A DNA stretch of 64,000 nucleotides from an uncultured Lachnospiraceae bacterium (GTDB lineage Bacteria; Bacillota; Clostridia; Lachnospirales; Lachnospiraceae): contig CAJTMW010000013.1 in assembly GCA_910577275.1 (NCBI GenBank), forward strand, positions 60,874-124,873, given 5' to 3'. Within the stretch, counting starts at the first letter, position 1, and each line of letters begins with the position of its first letter. The translations under genes and the position numbers were made by a program. The notes under the pieces were generated by a model, which was given only the letters and a program-made list of their open reading frames with translations, was not told the DNA's origin and ran no database searches. This document shows positions 1-8,864 of this stretch, piece by piece.

Positions 1-19
1 ATTGGGGGAGGTGTCGGGA

Positions 20-2353
20 ATGAAAAGCTATCTTAGTCTTGTGCCCATTTCGGCAAAAGTGCGCAGACGCCAGAACCGCATGACAATTTTATGTATTATC
101 TTTGCCGTGTTTCTTGTGACGGCTATTTTCAGCGTGGCGGATATGGCGATTCGGGGAGAAAGCGCCGCTTTGCTGGAAAAACACGGAAACTGGCATATCA
201 GGATTACGGATGTTCCGCAGGATACGGCGGAAGAAATCCGAAGGCGCGGAGACGTTGCTGCGGCCGGTTTTTCCTCGGTTTTCAATTTCGACGGGGAGGA
301 GCCTTACTTTGTAAATGAAAAAAAGGCAGTTTTATATGGCGCGGAAGAAAGCTATATGAGTGAGATTTCAAATGGCATTTGGGAAGGAAATTTTCCCCAA
401 AACGATAATGAGGTTATGCTCAGCCCCAATGCGGCCGATGCCTTGCAGATACAGACCGGCGACGCAATAACTCTGCATACCCCCGGGGGAGACAGAACTT
501 TTTCGGTATCCGGTCTGGGGACGAATGATAAAAGCTATTATGAGAATCAGACTTATCTTCTGGGTGTGTATATGACGCCTGCGGCGTTTTCCTCGCTTAT
601 GGAGCAAAACGCAGTTACGGATATGGATACGGCGCTTTATATACAGTTTAGGAGCGCGGCAAAAGCGGCCGCGGCAAGAGGGGAGCTTTCGTCACAATAT
701 CATCTGCCGAAGGAAAGTATCTCTGAAAACACCGGCGTTATGGGTGCGGCAGGCAAGAGTAAAAACAAATCCATAGGCGGCTTCTACCAGTTAGCGGCAG
801 TACTGTTCGTTCTTGTATTGGCAGCGGGAGTCCTGATGATTTCCGGCAGCATGAACAGCAATATCGCCCAAAGAACCCGGTTCTTTGGCATGATGCGCTG
901 CATCGGCGCAAGCCGTCAGCAGATTATCCGCCTCGTGCGGCTGGAAGCGCTGAACTGGTGCAGACGGGCGGTGCCGGCCGGATTGATTTTCGGCACAATT
1001 ATAAGCTGGTGCATCTGCGGGACGCTTCGCTACGGTATCGGAGGCGAGTGGGCTGCAATGCCCACGTTCAGGGTAAGCTTCGTGGGTCTTTTCAGCGGGG
1101 CGCTGGTAGGAATTATAACAGTGCTTCTGGCGGCCAGGTCCCCGGCGAGACGGGCCTCTAAGGTTTCTCCTGTATCGGCGGTTTCGGGTAATGGGGAAAG
1201 CGCAACCTTTGTCTGCCGCGCAGCAAAGACGGATTTTGGGAAAATTGATTTTTCTCTGGGAGTCCATCATGCGCTGGCTGTAAAGAAGGGCTGGCTTTTA
1301 ATGACAGCCTCCTTCGCCCTCAGCATTATTTTATTTCTTTGCTTTTCGGTGCTTCTGGACTTTGCCAGGCTGCTTATGCCGTCCCAGTCCGTTACGACTG
1401 CGGACATGGCGCTGAACGGTTATGCCAATGCAATGATACTGGACCGTGAGCTGGTTAATGAAATTAAGGAAATGGAAGGCGTTGCCAATGCCTACGGATG
1501 TAACTACAGGGACAATATCCCGGCAGCGTCCTCAAGGGAGGGAATAGACCATATCAATGTGGTATCCTATGACGATACGTTACTGGCTTATGCAGAGGAA
1601 AGCGTCGTACAGGGGGATTTGACGGAAATTTACGAAGGCAGCAGTAAAGCGGCAACAGTTTTTAATAAAGATAATCCTTTAAAGATGGGAGATATCGTTT
1701 GCATAGACGGAGAGGAGATTGAGATTTCCTGTATTCTCTCGCAGGGGCTGTTCGGCGACAGTCAGATTTTAATCTGCTCACAGGAAACCTATGACCGGCT
1801 TATGGGAGAGGAAAAGTACTGCATAATCGGCGTACAGCTTAAGCGGGACGCCCCGGAGGAAACCGCGGCACGGATTAAAAGCCTTGAAAGCGGCGAGGTT
1901 ATCGTCAGCGACCTGCGGAAGGAAAATCAGGAAAGCAATACCACCTATCTGGCGTCAAGGATTGTGGCTTATGGATTTCTGGCAATTATCGGAATTATCA
2001 CACTGTTTAATATCGTCAACAGTATTTCCATGAACGTATCCGCAAGAACCAGACAGTATGGCGCAATGCGGGCTGTGGGCATGGACGAGAGGCAGCTTAC
2101 ACGGATGATTATGGCGGAAGCCTTCACCTATGCCGTCTCCGGCCTTGCCGCCGGTTTCGGAATCGGGATTTTCTTAAGCCGTTTTTTGTACACGGGGCTG
2201 ATTACACGGCATTTTGGAGTTGCCTGGCATTTTCCGGCGGTGCAGTCCGGCATTGTGGTTATTTTTGTCGCCGCCTCCGCTGCAATCGCTGTCTGCGCTC
2301 CGGCTAAGAGGATATGCGGTATGGCGATTACCGAGACGATTAATGAGCTGTGA
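20..2353 (+). CDS. FtsX-like ABC transporter permease (duplicated FtsX domain)
   Basis: Membrane subunit of an ABC transporter of the MacB/LolC/FtsX class, which usually couples cytoplasmic ATP hydrolysis to export or to extracellular signalling rather than uptake. The 777-residue protein has one N-terminal membrane segment (about residues 20-40), a large extracellular domain, three segments around residues 250-380, another near 425-450, a second extracellular domain, and three more segments around 650-770. That is two copies of the FtsX layout. The motif MMRCIGASRQQIIRL in the first half and MRAVGMDERQLTRMI in the second are the matching cytoplasmic loops. The start is the ATG eight bases after GGGGGAGG; an upstream TTG in frame is less likely. 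The ATPase partner is probably just before the window. The substrate cannot be told from sequence. The next gene begins a compositionally different block. Confidence 0.88.
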   Translation: MKSYLSLVPISAKVRRRQNRMTILCIIFAVFLVTAIFSVADMAIRGESAALLEKHGNWHIRITDVPQDTAEEIRRRGDVAAAGFSSVFNFDGEEPYFVNEKKAVLYGAEESYMSEISNGIWEGNFPQNDNEVMLSPNAADALQIQTGDAITLHTPGGDRTFSVSGLGTNDKSYYENQTYLLGVYMTPAAFSSLMEQNAVTDMDTALYIQFRSAAKAAAARGELSSQYHLPKESISENTGVMGAAGKSKNKSIGGFYQLAAVLFVLVLAAGVLMISGSMNSNIAQRTRFFGMMRCIGASRQQIIRLVRLEALNWCRRAVPAGLIFGTIISWCICGTLRYGIGGEWAAMPTFRVSFVGLFSGALVGIITVLLAARSPARRASKVSPVSAVSGNGESATFVCRAAKTDFGKIDFSLGVHHALAVKKGWLLMTASFALSIILFLCFSVLLDFARLLMPSQSVTTADMALNGYANAMILDRELVNEIKEMEGVANAYGCNYRDNIPAASSREGIDHINVVSYDDTLLAYAEESVVQGDLTEIYEGSSKAATVFNKDNPLKMGDIVCIDGEEIEISCILSQGLFGDSQILICSQETYDRLMGEEKYCIIGVQLKRDAPEETAARIKSLESGEVIVSDLRKENQESNTTYLASRIVAYGFLAIIGIITLFNIVNSISMNVSARTRQYGAMRAVGMDERQLTRMIMAEAFTYAVSGLAAGFGIGIFLSRFLYTGLITRHFGVAWHFPAVQSGIVVIFVAASAAIAVCAPAKRICGMAITETINEL

Positions 2354-2451
2354 GGAAAGTTTAAGGATGCACAATAAAAACGAAAATTAGATTTTGAACG
2401 GTGATATAATCAGAATAATCGATAAATATTCACGACTAAAACAGAAAAATG

Positions 2452-2479
2452 TTTACAAATGAGTTTTATGAACTATAAT
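2452..2479 (+). promoter_or_regulatory. Probable sigma-A promoter of the RloA/RloB-like pair
   Basis: TTTACA (2452-2457), a 16-bp spacer and TATAAT (2474-2479) lie 31 bp before the start of the AAA ATPase gene in an AT-rich 157-bp gap. This gives the pair its own promoter, independent of the permease gene upstream. Confidence 0.6.
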
Positions 2480-2510
2480 ATAAATAAATAAGCAAATTGT
2501 GAGGTGCTGT

Positions 2511-3692
2511 ATGCTGATTTATTATCGTTTTAATAATTTTTGTTCATTTAACTGCGAAAGTGAATTTTCCATGAATGCACCGACCGGAAAGGTGAAAAAG
2601 CGTTTCCCGGACAACTATGTTGAAACTGCAGAAGGGTTTGATTTGCTGAAATCTGCGGTAATTGTTGGTGAGAATGCCGGTGGTAAATCCAATTTCATCA
2701 ATAGCTTAAAATATTTAAAATTTTTGTTTGTAACCAATATTCAGGTGAAGTCTGTTCGTCCGTATGTGAATGCTGTAAGTTTGAATCATGAAAAGAATCC
2801 TGTTCAGAAGTTCGAATTGTGCTTTAGAGCTGATAACGGAAAAGTCTATGTTTATCATCTGCATCTGAATGAGTCTGGGATTGTGTATGAAGAATTACAG
2901 ACTTTAAAGAAAAGGAATGCGGTAGCATCAAGTCTTTTTAAGGCGGAGAAGCAGAAGGGGGGAACCTGGCTTGCCAGTGCGAAGGAAGCAAATGGCTTAA
3001 GTAAGAGCGTGGATAAATTTCTTGTCGGAGACAGTCTCGGTCTTTTAGTATCTAAGTTTGCGTTGTTGGGCAATGAAGATGCATTAGCAGTTGTCGAGTG
3101 GATGACAGAGAAGTTATATCCCGAGTCTTTAACTTCTGACATGGCAGATGATGTTATCAGGCAGGATGCAGATATGCGTATTTTAGAAGATGAAAAATAT
3201 TTAGAAATTTTCCGTATGGTTGATTACAGTATCTGTGGTATCGAGCTTGATAAGGAAAAACCATACAGCAAGACAACCATTATTCGTAAGGGCGAAAACG
3301 GAAATAGTTTCAGGAGAGAACTGCAGATGGATTCTGCCGGTGTTCGTGAGTTCTTTGCATGGGCAGTACACATTTTCCGTGTGGTTTATGAAAATAAAGT
3401 AGTGTTTGCAGATGAAATGGAACGGGTATTGAATCCTGTTCTATCTGATAGAGTTATTGCTTTTGTAAACGGAGCGGAGCACCATGGACAGTTTATTTTT
3501 TCCACTCATAATGTTCTGCATCTGGACTTAAAGACTTTCATGAAAGAACAGATTTATTTTGTAACCAAGAACAGAGGGCAATTGACATCGGAAATGTATT
3601 CATTGTCTGATTTTCCGGAAGTTCGTTATGAAACCGCTAAGATTTATGAGTTTTATATGAAAGGTATTCTGGGAGGTACAGCGTTTGAGTAG
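2511..3692 (+). CDS. AAA family ATPase, RloA/AbiLi-like
   Basis: Soluble P-loop ATPase of the AAA_15/AAA_21 group (OLD/RloA-like, with an SMC/ABC-type head), 393 residues. Visible motifs: a Walker A GENAGGKSN near residue 55 of the protein, directly after an N-terminal strand typical of this family; a Walker B-like FADEME near 300; and an STHN switch motif near 330. The start is ATG 2511, six bases after GAGG; a GTG at 2499 is the alternative. It overlaps the following RloB-like gene by 8 bp, so the two are translationally coupled. Base composition is clearly lower in G+C than both flanks, which suggests transfer. RloA proteins were first noted inside type I restriction loci, and similar ATPase+RloB pairs form the AbiL abortive-infection system. 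Role in phage defence is therefore inferred, not shown. Confidence 0.8.
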   Translation: MLIYYRFNNFCSFNCESEFSMNAPTGKVKKRFPDNYVETAEGFDLLKSAVIVGENAGGKSNFINSLKYLKFLFVTNIQVKSVRPYVNAVSLNHEKNPVQKFELCFRADNGKVYVYHLHLNESGIVYEELQTLKKRNAVASSLFKAEKQKGGTWLASAKEANGLSKSVDKFLVGDSLGLLVSKFALLGNEDALAVVEWMTEKLYPESLTSDMADDVIRQDADMRILEDEKYLEIFRMVDYSICGIELDKEKPYSKTTIIRKGENGNSFRRELQMDSAGVREFFAWAVHIFRVVYENKVVFADEMERVLNPVLSDRVIAFVNGAEHHGQFIFSTHNVLHLDLKTFMKEQIYFVTKNRGQLTSEMYSLSDFPEVRYETAKIYEFYMKGILGGTAFE

Positions 3693-4341
3693 ACCGGAAC
3701 GTAAATTACAAAAACGATTTGTTGTTTTCTGCGAAGGAGATACAGAATACAACTATATTAATAGAATGCGTGGCGTAAAACATCAGGATGTGCAGATTGT
3801 ATTAAAGCCTGTCAATATGCATGGCGGCGGTTACAGCAACTTTTTAAAGAAAATAAAGACGGAACCACAGACAAACTGTCTGGCTAAATTTATCATTGTA
3901 GATGCTGACCGTCTGGTGAAGCATTACGAAGAAAAAGACAGTTTTCTGCAGTTGACAGAATACTGCAGATTGCATAATAAGAAAGGAACCATTCCTCATT
4001 TTCTGATTGTGAATAATCCTGATTTCGAGTATGTTGCCTGTTTGCATGTGCCTGAGTATAAAGGGCAGGAAGTAACAAGGTTTCTGCAGACGGTTTTTGG
4101 ATACCAGTCTTTGGAGCAGTTTAAGAAAAGTACAGAAGTGTATGAGTGTTTAAATAATGGTGAGCGCTCCTATCAGGTTCTGATTCAGAAGATTCAGGGC
4201 AAAGATAAGTTTGTGAAAAATACATATTCTGTAAAGAAAAAGAATTTTGAAATTTCTATTATCCGAACTGATGTGACATGGGAGCTGCTTGACCGTAAGA
4301 GTAGTAATATAGAAGAATTTTTCGATGTGATAGACTGGTAA
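3685..4341 (+). CDS. RloB family protein (AbiLii-like, TOPRIM-type nuclease candidate)
   Basis: RloB-family protein of 218 residues. It starts with the family's characteristic strand and acidic motif, FVVFCEGDTEYNYINRM (residues 12-28), then FIIVDADRL with a D-x-D pair near residue 70, and later NNPDFEYVACLHV, matching the conserved 'SNPxFExWL' box. These acidic residues are arranged as in TOPRIM-fold nucleases. The start is TTG 3685, seven bases after GGGAGGT, inside the end of the ATPase gene. This is the usual order for an ATPase/effector pair in which the ATPase controls a nuclease. The low G+C matches its partner and contrasts with the ABC genes on both sides. Nuclease activity and antiphage function are inferred from family knowledge. 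Confidence 0.8.
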   Translation: MSRPERKLQKRFVVFCEGDTEYNYINRMRGVKHQDVQIVLKPVNMHGGGYSNFLKKIKTEPQTNCLAKFIIVDADRLVKHYEEKDSFLQLTEYCRLHNKKGTIPHFLIVNNPDFEYVACLHVPEYKGQEVTRFLQTVFGYQSLEQFKKSTEVYECLNNGERSYQVLIQKIQGKDKFVKNTYSVKKKNFEISIIRTDVTWELLDRKSSNIEEFFDVIDW

Positions 4342-4384
4342 AAATAGATTTTACTGAAAAGATGTAGCAGAAAGGACCATCCAA

Positions 4385-5494
4385 ATGAAAAAACGTGGAA
4401 AACAAATTATTTCACTTGCGCTTTGCCTTGCGCTGCTGTTCGCGGCAGCCGTCTGCGGCGCGGATAAGGGAAACACGCCGGAAACCGGCGGGGCGGCATA
4501 TCAGCCGGAAGCAGATGCCGGAAACCGGCAGCCGGAAGAAGTGAAAGCCGGGGCGGAAAATTCGGAGGCGTCGGACAATGAAATCATCTTAACCGACCAG
4601 GATGGAAACGAAGTAAAACTGAACGCTCCCGCAGAGCGGATTGTAAGCTGTTATTACGTTACAACCTATGCCTGTATTGCCCTGGGGCTTGAAGACAGAC
4701 TGGCGGGAATCGAGAGCAAGGCGGACAAGCGTCCCGTTTACGGGCTGGCCGCGCCGGAGCTTTTGGAGCTGCCGGACGTAGGCACGCTAAAGGAATTTAA
4801 CGTGGAGGCGGCCGCCGCTGTGGAGCCTGATTTGGTGATTATGCCCAAACGGCTTTCCGATTCCGCCGGGGCTCTTAAGGAGCTTGGCATTCCGGTACTG
4901 ATTGTCTACCCGGAAAGTCAGGCGCTTTTAGAGGAGATGCTTACTCTCATCGGCAGGGCCTGCGGCGCGGAAGAAAATGCGGACAGGCTTTTGAAATATT
5001 ATGAGGAAGCGGAAAGCGAGCTGGCCGGTTTTGCCGGGGAAAAAACAGATACAAAGGTGTACATGGCGGGCGTTTCCTCTTATTTAAAGACTGCGCCAAA
5101 GGGCATGTATCAGTCGGAGATGATTCGAAAGGCCGGAGGGCGGAACGCGGCTGGAAATATGGAAGGGGACGCCTGGGCGGAGGTTTCCTATGAGGATATT
5201 CTGGCTATGAACCCGGACGTGATAATCGTTCCTTCCAGCGCAGAGTACGGTGTGGAGGAGATTACAAATGACATAAACCTTGCGGAGGTAAATGCGGTAA
5301 AAAGCGGAGCGGTTTATCAGATGCCCAAAGGACTTGAGGAATGGGATTCGCCGGTGCCCTCCGGGATTCTGGGCGTTCGCTGGCTATGCAGCATTTTGCA
5401 TGAGGATACCTACAGCCGGGAGGAAATGGAGAAGGATGTGCGGGAGTTCTACCAGACCTTTTATGGCTTTGCGCCGGAAGATATTGTCTGGTAA
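4385..5494 (+). CDS. ABC transporter substrate-binding protein, BtuF/FhuD-type
   Basis: Extracellular binding protein for a metal chelate or oxyanion, class III fold (helical backbone, as in BtuF, FhuD, MolA), 369 residues. An N-terminal signal peptide (residues 1-24) is followed by a low-complexity linker; C24 is preceded by A-A-V, a poor lipobox, so lipid anchoring is uncertain. From about residue 75 the core starts with AERIVSCYYVTTYACIALG and contains DLVIMPKRLSD, typical of the TroA/BtuF superfamily. RBS AAAGGA precedes the ATG. It is the first gene of a three-gene importer with the FecCD-type permease and the ATPase that follow. Ligand could be iron-siderophore, corrinoid, or molybdate/tungstate; the last is suggested only by the molybdenum enzyme genes downstream. 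Confidence 0.85.
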   Translation: MKKRGKQIISLALCLALLFAAAVCGADKGNTPETGGAAYQPEADAGNRQPEEVKAGAENSEASDNEIILTDQDGNEVKLNAPAERIVSCYYVTTYACIALGLEDRLAGIESKADKRPVYGLAAPELLELPDVGTLKEFNVEAAAAVEPDLVIMPKRLSDSAGALKELGIPVLIVYPESQALLEEMLTLIGRACGAEENADRLLKYYEEAESELAGFAGEKTDTKVYMAGVSSYLKTAPKGMYQSEMIRKAGGRNAAGNMEGDAWAEVSYEDILAMNPDVIIVPSSAEYGVEEITNDINLAEVNAVKSGAVYQMPKGLEEWDSPVPSGILGVRWLCSILHEDTYSREEMEKDVREFYQTFYGFAPEDIVW

Positions 5495-5556
5495 TGCCGC
5501 GGATAATTTACAGATAAACGGACGAAAGTTTGAAAGTTAATCGGAGGATAACTGCC

Positions 5557-6552
5557 ATGCAGGCGAAAAAGACCACGGGAAGAATGATAGGAGGCGGAAT
5601 GCTGCTTTTGTTTGCGCTTTGCGGTCTGTCGGCCTGTATCGGCAGTTATCCTCTTTCTCTGCCGGATATTCTGCGGGTGGTTACGGGAAATGCCGCCGGG
5701 GAAATGGGGGAGCGGGTGTTTTTTACCCTGCGCCTGCCAAGGGTGCTGACGGGAGCGGCAGCCGGGGCGTCCCTCGGGCTTTGCGGCGGCGTGTTCCAGC
5801 TGCTGTTCCGCAATCCTTTAGCTTCGCCGGATTTGGTGGGAGTGGCCAGCGGAGCGGGAGCGGGAGCCGCCTGTGCGATTGTGTTGGGAACAGGAAGCAT
5901 GGAGCTGGTAACAGGTGGCGCTTTTCTGGGGGGCATGGCCGCCCTTCTGGGCGTTTTTCTTCTGGTATGGCACAGCGGCGGCAACCGCCCCGGCAGCTTT
6001 ATTTTGGGGGGAATCCTGATTTCCTCTCTGTCGGACGCGGCGGTTATGTTGCTAAAGCACGGAGCGGACTCCGAGGGAAAGCTTGCGGCCATTGAGTTCT
6101 GGACCATGGGAAGCCTGTCCGCCGTCACCGCCTCAAAGGCGGCCGGCGTTTGCGCCGTTTGCTTTCCCTGTCTGTTGCTGCTTATACTGTTCCACAGAGA
6201 GATTGTGCTCCTTAGCCTGGGGGACGAGCAGGCAAGTATGCTGGGACTGTCTGCAGGAAAAATGCGTCTGCTGCTCCTTACCCTTGCCACCCTTTCTGTG
6301 TCCGGTGTGATTGCCGTAACGGGAGTGATTGCCTTTGTGGGACTGCTTGCGCCTCACGGAGCCTATTTGCTTCTGCGCAGAAAAAACAGGGCTTATCTGT
6401 GGATGAGTATGCTTACCGGCGCAATCCTTACGGTAGCGGCGGACTGCTTCGCCAGGAGCGTTACGGACGGCGAGCTGCCGCTGAGTATTTTTACCACCCT
6501 TTGCGCCGCGCCCTTTCTGTTTTACTTTCTAAGAACGGCAAAGACCGGTTAA
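5557..6552 (+). CDS. FecCD-family ABC transporter permease
   Basis: Integral membrane permease of the BtuC/FecCD family, 331 residues with about nine or ten hydrophobic segments. The family hallmarks are visible: FTLRLPRVLTGAAAGASLG near residues 55-73, the glycine-rich stretch that follows RNPLASPDLVG, and VTGVIAFVGLLAPHGAYLL near residue 260, which is the loop contacting the ATPase. In typical members the latter reads 'GxIxFVGLxxPHxxR'; here the final arginine region is changed to AYLL. The start is ATG 5557, nine bases after CGGAGG; an upstream TTG at 5530 is in frame but has no suitable RBS. It lies 62 bp after the binding-protein gene and 74 bp before the ATPase gene, consistent with one operon. 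Confidence 0.88.
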   Translation: MQAKKTTGRMIGGGMLLLFALCGLSACIGSYPLSLPDILRVVTGNAAGEMGERVFFTLRLPRVLTGAAAGASLGLCGGVFQLLFRNPLASPDLVGVASGAGAGAACAIVLGTGSMELVTGGAFLGGMAALLGVFLLVWHSGGNRPGSFILGGILISSLSDAAVMLLKHGADSEGKLAAIEFWTMGSLSAVTASKAAGVCAVCFPCLLLLILFHREIVLLSLGDEQASMLGLSAGKMRLLLLTLATLSVSGVIAVTGVIAFVGLLAPHGAYLLLRRKNRAYLWMSMLTGAILTVAADCFARSVTDGELPLSIFTTLCAAPFLFYFLRTAKTG

Positions 6553-6626
6553 AAGCTGCCTGTCGGGAGCAGGGACGGCGTCCGGTTCGGCGTGGAAGAA
6601 AGCAGGCTGTGGGGAAAGGAATTGTG

Positions 6627-7397
6627 ATGGAGCTTTTGCGTGTGGAAAACCTCTGCGCCGGATACGGAAAGCAGAGAATCGTTGAGAATATTTCCTTTTC
6701 CGTTAAGGCGGGGGAAACCGTGGGGATTTTCGGGGAAAACGGCTGCGGAAAAACCACGCTTTTAAAAGGAATTGCGGGGCTGATATCCGGGGTTTTGGGC
6801 AGAGTATCCATAGGGGGACAGGATATTGTCCCCATGACGGCCAGAAAACGGGCGGAATATGTTTCCATGTTTTTTGCGGGCGCGGAAGTGCCGGAAGGGC
6901 TTTTGACGGAGGAGGTTCTGGAGATGGGATGGTACGGCAGGCTGCGTTTTCTTCGGCCGCCGGGGGCCGCGCTGCAATCGGAAAAGGAAAGGGTCGTGAG
7001 GGAGCTTGGGCTTGAAGGCTTTCTTTCAAAGTATTTTGGTTCGTTGAGCCAGGGGCAGAAGCAGCTGGTTTTGCTGGGGCGGCTGCTGCTTCAAAACACG
7101 CCGGTTTTTCTGATGGACGAGCCGGACAACTCCCTGGATTTTAAGCACAGGCACGCCCTTTTACAGAAGATGAGGCTGACAGCCGGGGAAAAGGGAAAAG
7201 CGGGACTGCTGGTGCTTCACGACCCGTCCCTAATCATGTCTTACTGCGACAGGGTGTTTCTGATGCGGGAAGGGAGATTTGCGGATACGGTTTGTCCCGG
7301 AAAGGAGACGGAACGGGAAATAGCGGAAAAATTAAAAGAAATAACCGGCTCTGTCCAAGTGACAAAGCGGGGGTCATCTGTTATAATTTCCCCATAA
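6627..7397 (+). CDS. ABC transporter ATP-binding protein (FecE/BtuD type)
   Basis: Cytoplasmic ATPase of the importer, 256 residues. It has Walker A FGENGCGKTTLL (near residue 35), a Q-loop region after it, the signature LSQGQKQ (near 140), Walker B VFLMDEPDNSLD (near 160) and an H-loop VLHDP. These are all present and intact, so it should hydrolyse ATP. The start is ATG 6627, after AAAGGA with a 6-base spacing; the frame is open further upstream but that part overlaps the permease gene and does not resemble the family. The next gene (purine permease) begins 36 bp later, so the importer may be co-transcribed with the molybdenum-hydroxylase cluster. Confidence 0.9.
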   Translation: MELLRVENLCAGYGKQRIVENISFSVKAGETVGIFGENGCGKTTLLKGIAGLISGVLGRVSIGGQDIVPMTARKRAEYVSMFFAGAEVPEGLLTEEVLEMGWYGRLRFLRPPGAALQSEKERVVRELGLEGFLSKYFGSLSQGQKQLVLLGRLLLQNTPVFLMDEPDNSLDFKHRHALLQKMRLTAGEKGKAGLLVLHDPSLIMSYCDRVFLMREGRFADTVCPGKETEREIAEKLKEITGSVQVTKRGSSVIISP

Positions 7398-7433
7398 ACC
7401 ATGCCGTGAAAGCTTACTTATGAGGAGGAAACG

Positions 7434-8861
7434 ATGGAGAAAAAACAGACAGAAAAACAAAATTACACAACGCCTTATGAATTTGAGGGGAGAATCCCGC
7501 TAAAGCAGGCTGTGCCGCTGGGGCTGCAGCATGTTCTTGCCATGTTTGTGGGAAATCTGACCCCTCTTTTGATTATCACCAATCTCTGCGCGGCTTTGGG
7601 AGGCGCGGAGGATTTGATGGCGGTGCAGGTGAGCCTTCTGCAGAACGCCATGCTGGTTGCCGGAATCGTGACGCTGGTGCAGCTTTACGCCATCGGCCCA
7701 ATCGGCGGCAAGGTTCCCATTATTATGGGGACAAGCTCGGGCTTTATCGGCGTTTTCCAGAGCGTTACCAATGTGATGGGCGGCGGCGTTGCCGCCTACG
7801 GGGCGATTATGGGCGCATCTTTGATAGGAGGGCTTTTTGAGGGTATTCTGGGATTTTGCATCAAGCCCATGCGAAAGCTTCTTCCGGCGGTAGTTACCGG
7901 AACGGTGGTGCTTTCCATCGGCTTATCCCTGATTGGCGTCGGCGTGGGTTCCTTTGGCGGCGGAAGCGCGGCGAAGGACTACGGCTCTGCGGAAAATCTT
8001 CTTCTGGGCGCAATTGTCCTTGTTGTGATTTTAATTTTCAAGCATTATCTGAAAGGGATGGCAAGCTCCTCCTGTATCCTGTGCGGAATTATCGCAGGCT
8101 ATTTTATTGCCATGCTGATGGGGCTGTTTCTGGATACCACCTTTGTGACGGCGGAGGGCGAGACGGTGACAAAGGCGTGGGTCTTAAACTGGTCAAAGGT
8201 AGCGGAGGCGGACTGGATTTCCCTTCCGAAATTCATGCCGGTAAAACCGGTGTTTTCTATGAAAGCAATCGCCCCTGTGCTGATTATGTTTGTGGTGACG
8301 GCAGTAGAGACAGTAGGGGATATCTCGGGGGTGATGGAAGGCGGAGTCGGCAGGGAAGCCACGGATAAGGAGCTTTCCGGCGGCGTTGTCTGCGACGGAA
8401 TCGGTTCTTCCTTTGCGGCTCTGTTCGGCGTACTGCCCAATACCTCTTTCAGCCAGAATGTAGGTCTGGTCACCATGACAAAGATTGTAAACCGCTTTGC
8501 CCTGGCCTGCGGCGCCGTTTTCCTGATTGCCTGCGGCCTGTTCCCCAAGCTGGCGGCTCTGATTTCCATTATGCCTCAGAGCGTGCTGGGCGGGGCGGCG
8601 GTGATGATGTTTGCCTCTATTGTTATCAGCGGTATTCAGCTGGTGGTAAAGGAGCCCCTCACTCCGAGAAATATGACCATTGTCTCCGTCTCCTTAGGGC
8701 TTGGCTACGGAATCGGAGCAAACGGCGCCATTTTAAGCCAGATGCCCCAGGCGGTAAGCCTGATTTTCGGAGGCTCAGGCATCGTGCCGGCGGCAATTGT
8801 AGCGATACTGTTGAACCTTTTTTTACCCAAAGATAATGAAACAGCAAAACAGGAGGGTTAG
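7434..8861 (+). CDS. NCS2 family xanthine/uric acid/uracil permease
   Basis: Proton- or sodium-coupled nucleobase importer of the NCS2 (UraA/XanQ/PbuX) family, 475 residues, with about 12-14 membrane segments. The diagnostic motifs are present: QHVLAMFVGN in TM1, AVETVGDISG with the substrate-binding glutamate in TM8, PNTSFSQNVG in the TM10 region, and the family signature MPQSVLGGAAVMMFASIV. The pattern around the QH and PNTSFSQN motifs favours the xanthine/urate branch over uracil, as does its position directly before the hydroxylase genes. The start is ATG 7434 after AGGAGG. It is followed after 3 bp by the FAD subunit gene, so substrate uptake and oxidation are almost certainly co-expressed. 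Confidence 0.88.
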   Translation: MEKKQTEKQNYTTPYEFEGRIPLKQAVPLGLQHVLAMFVGNLTPLLIITNLCAALGGAEDLMAVQVSLLQNAMLVAGIVTLVQLYAIGPIGGKVPIIMGTSSGFIGVFQSVTNVMGGGVAAYGAIMGASLIGGLFEGILGFCIKPMRKLLPAVVTGTVVLSIGLSLIGVGVGSFGGGSAAKDYGSAENLLLGAIVLVVILIFKHYLKGMASSSCILCGIIAGYFIAMLMGLFLDTTFVTAEGETVTKAWVLNWSKVAEADWISLPKFMPVKPVFSMKAIAPVLIMFVVTAVETVGDISGVMEGGVGREATDKELSGGVVCDGIGSSFAALFGVLPNTSFSQNVGLVTMTKIVNRFALACGAVFLIACGLFPKLAALISIMPQSVLGGAAVMMFASIVISGIQLVVKEPLTPRNMTIVSVSLGLGYGIGANGAILSQMPQAVSLIFGGSGIVPAAIVAILLNLFLPKDNETAKQEG

Positions 8862-8864
8862 CGC

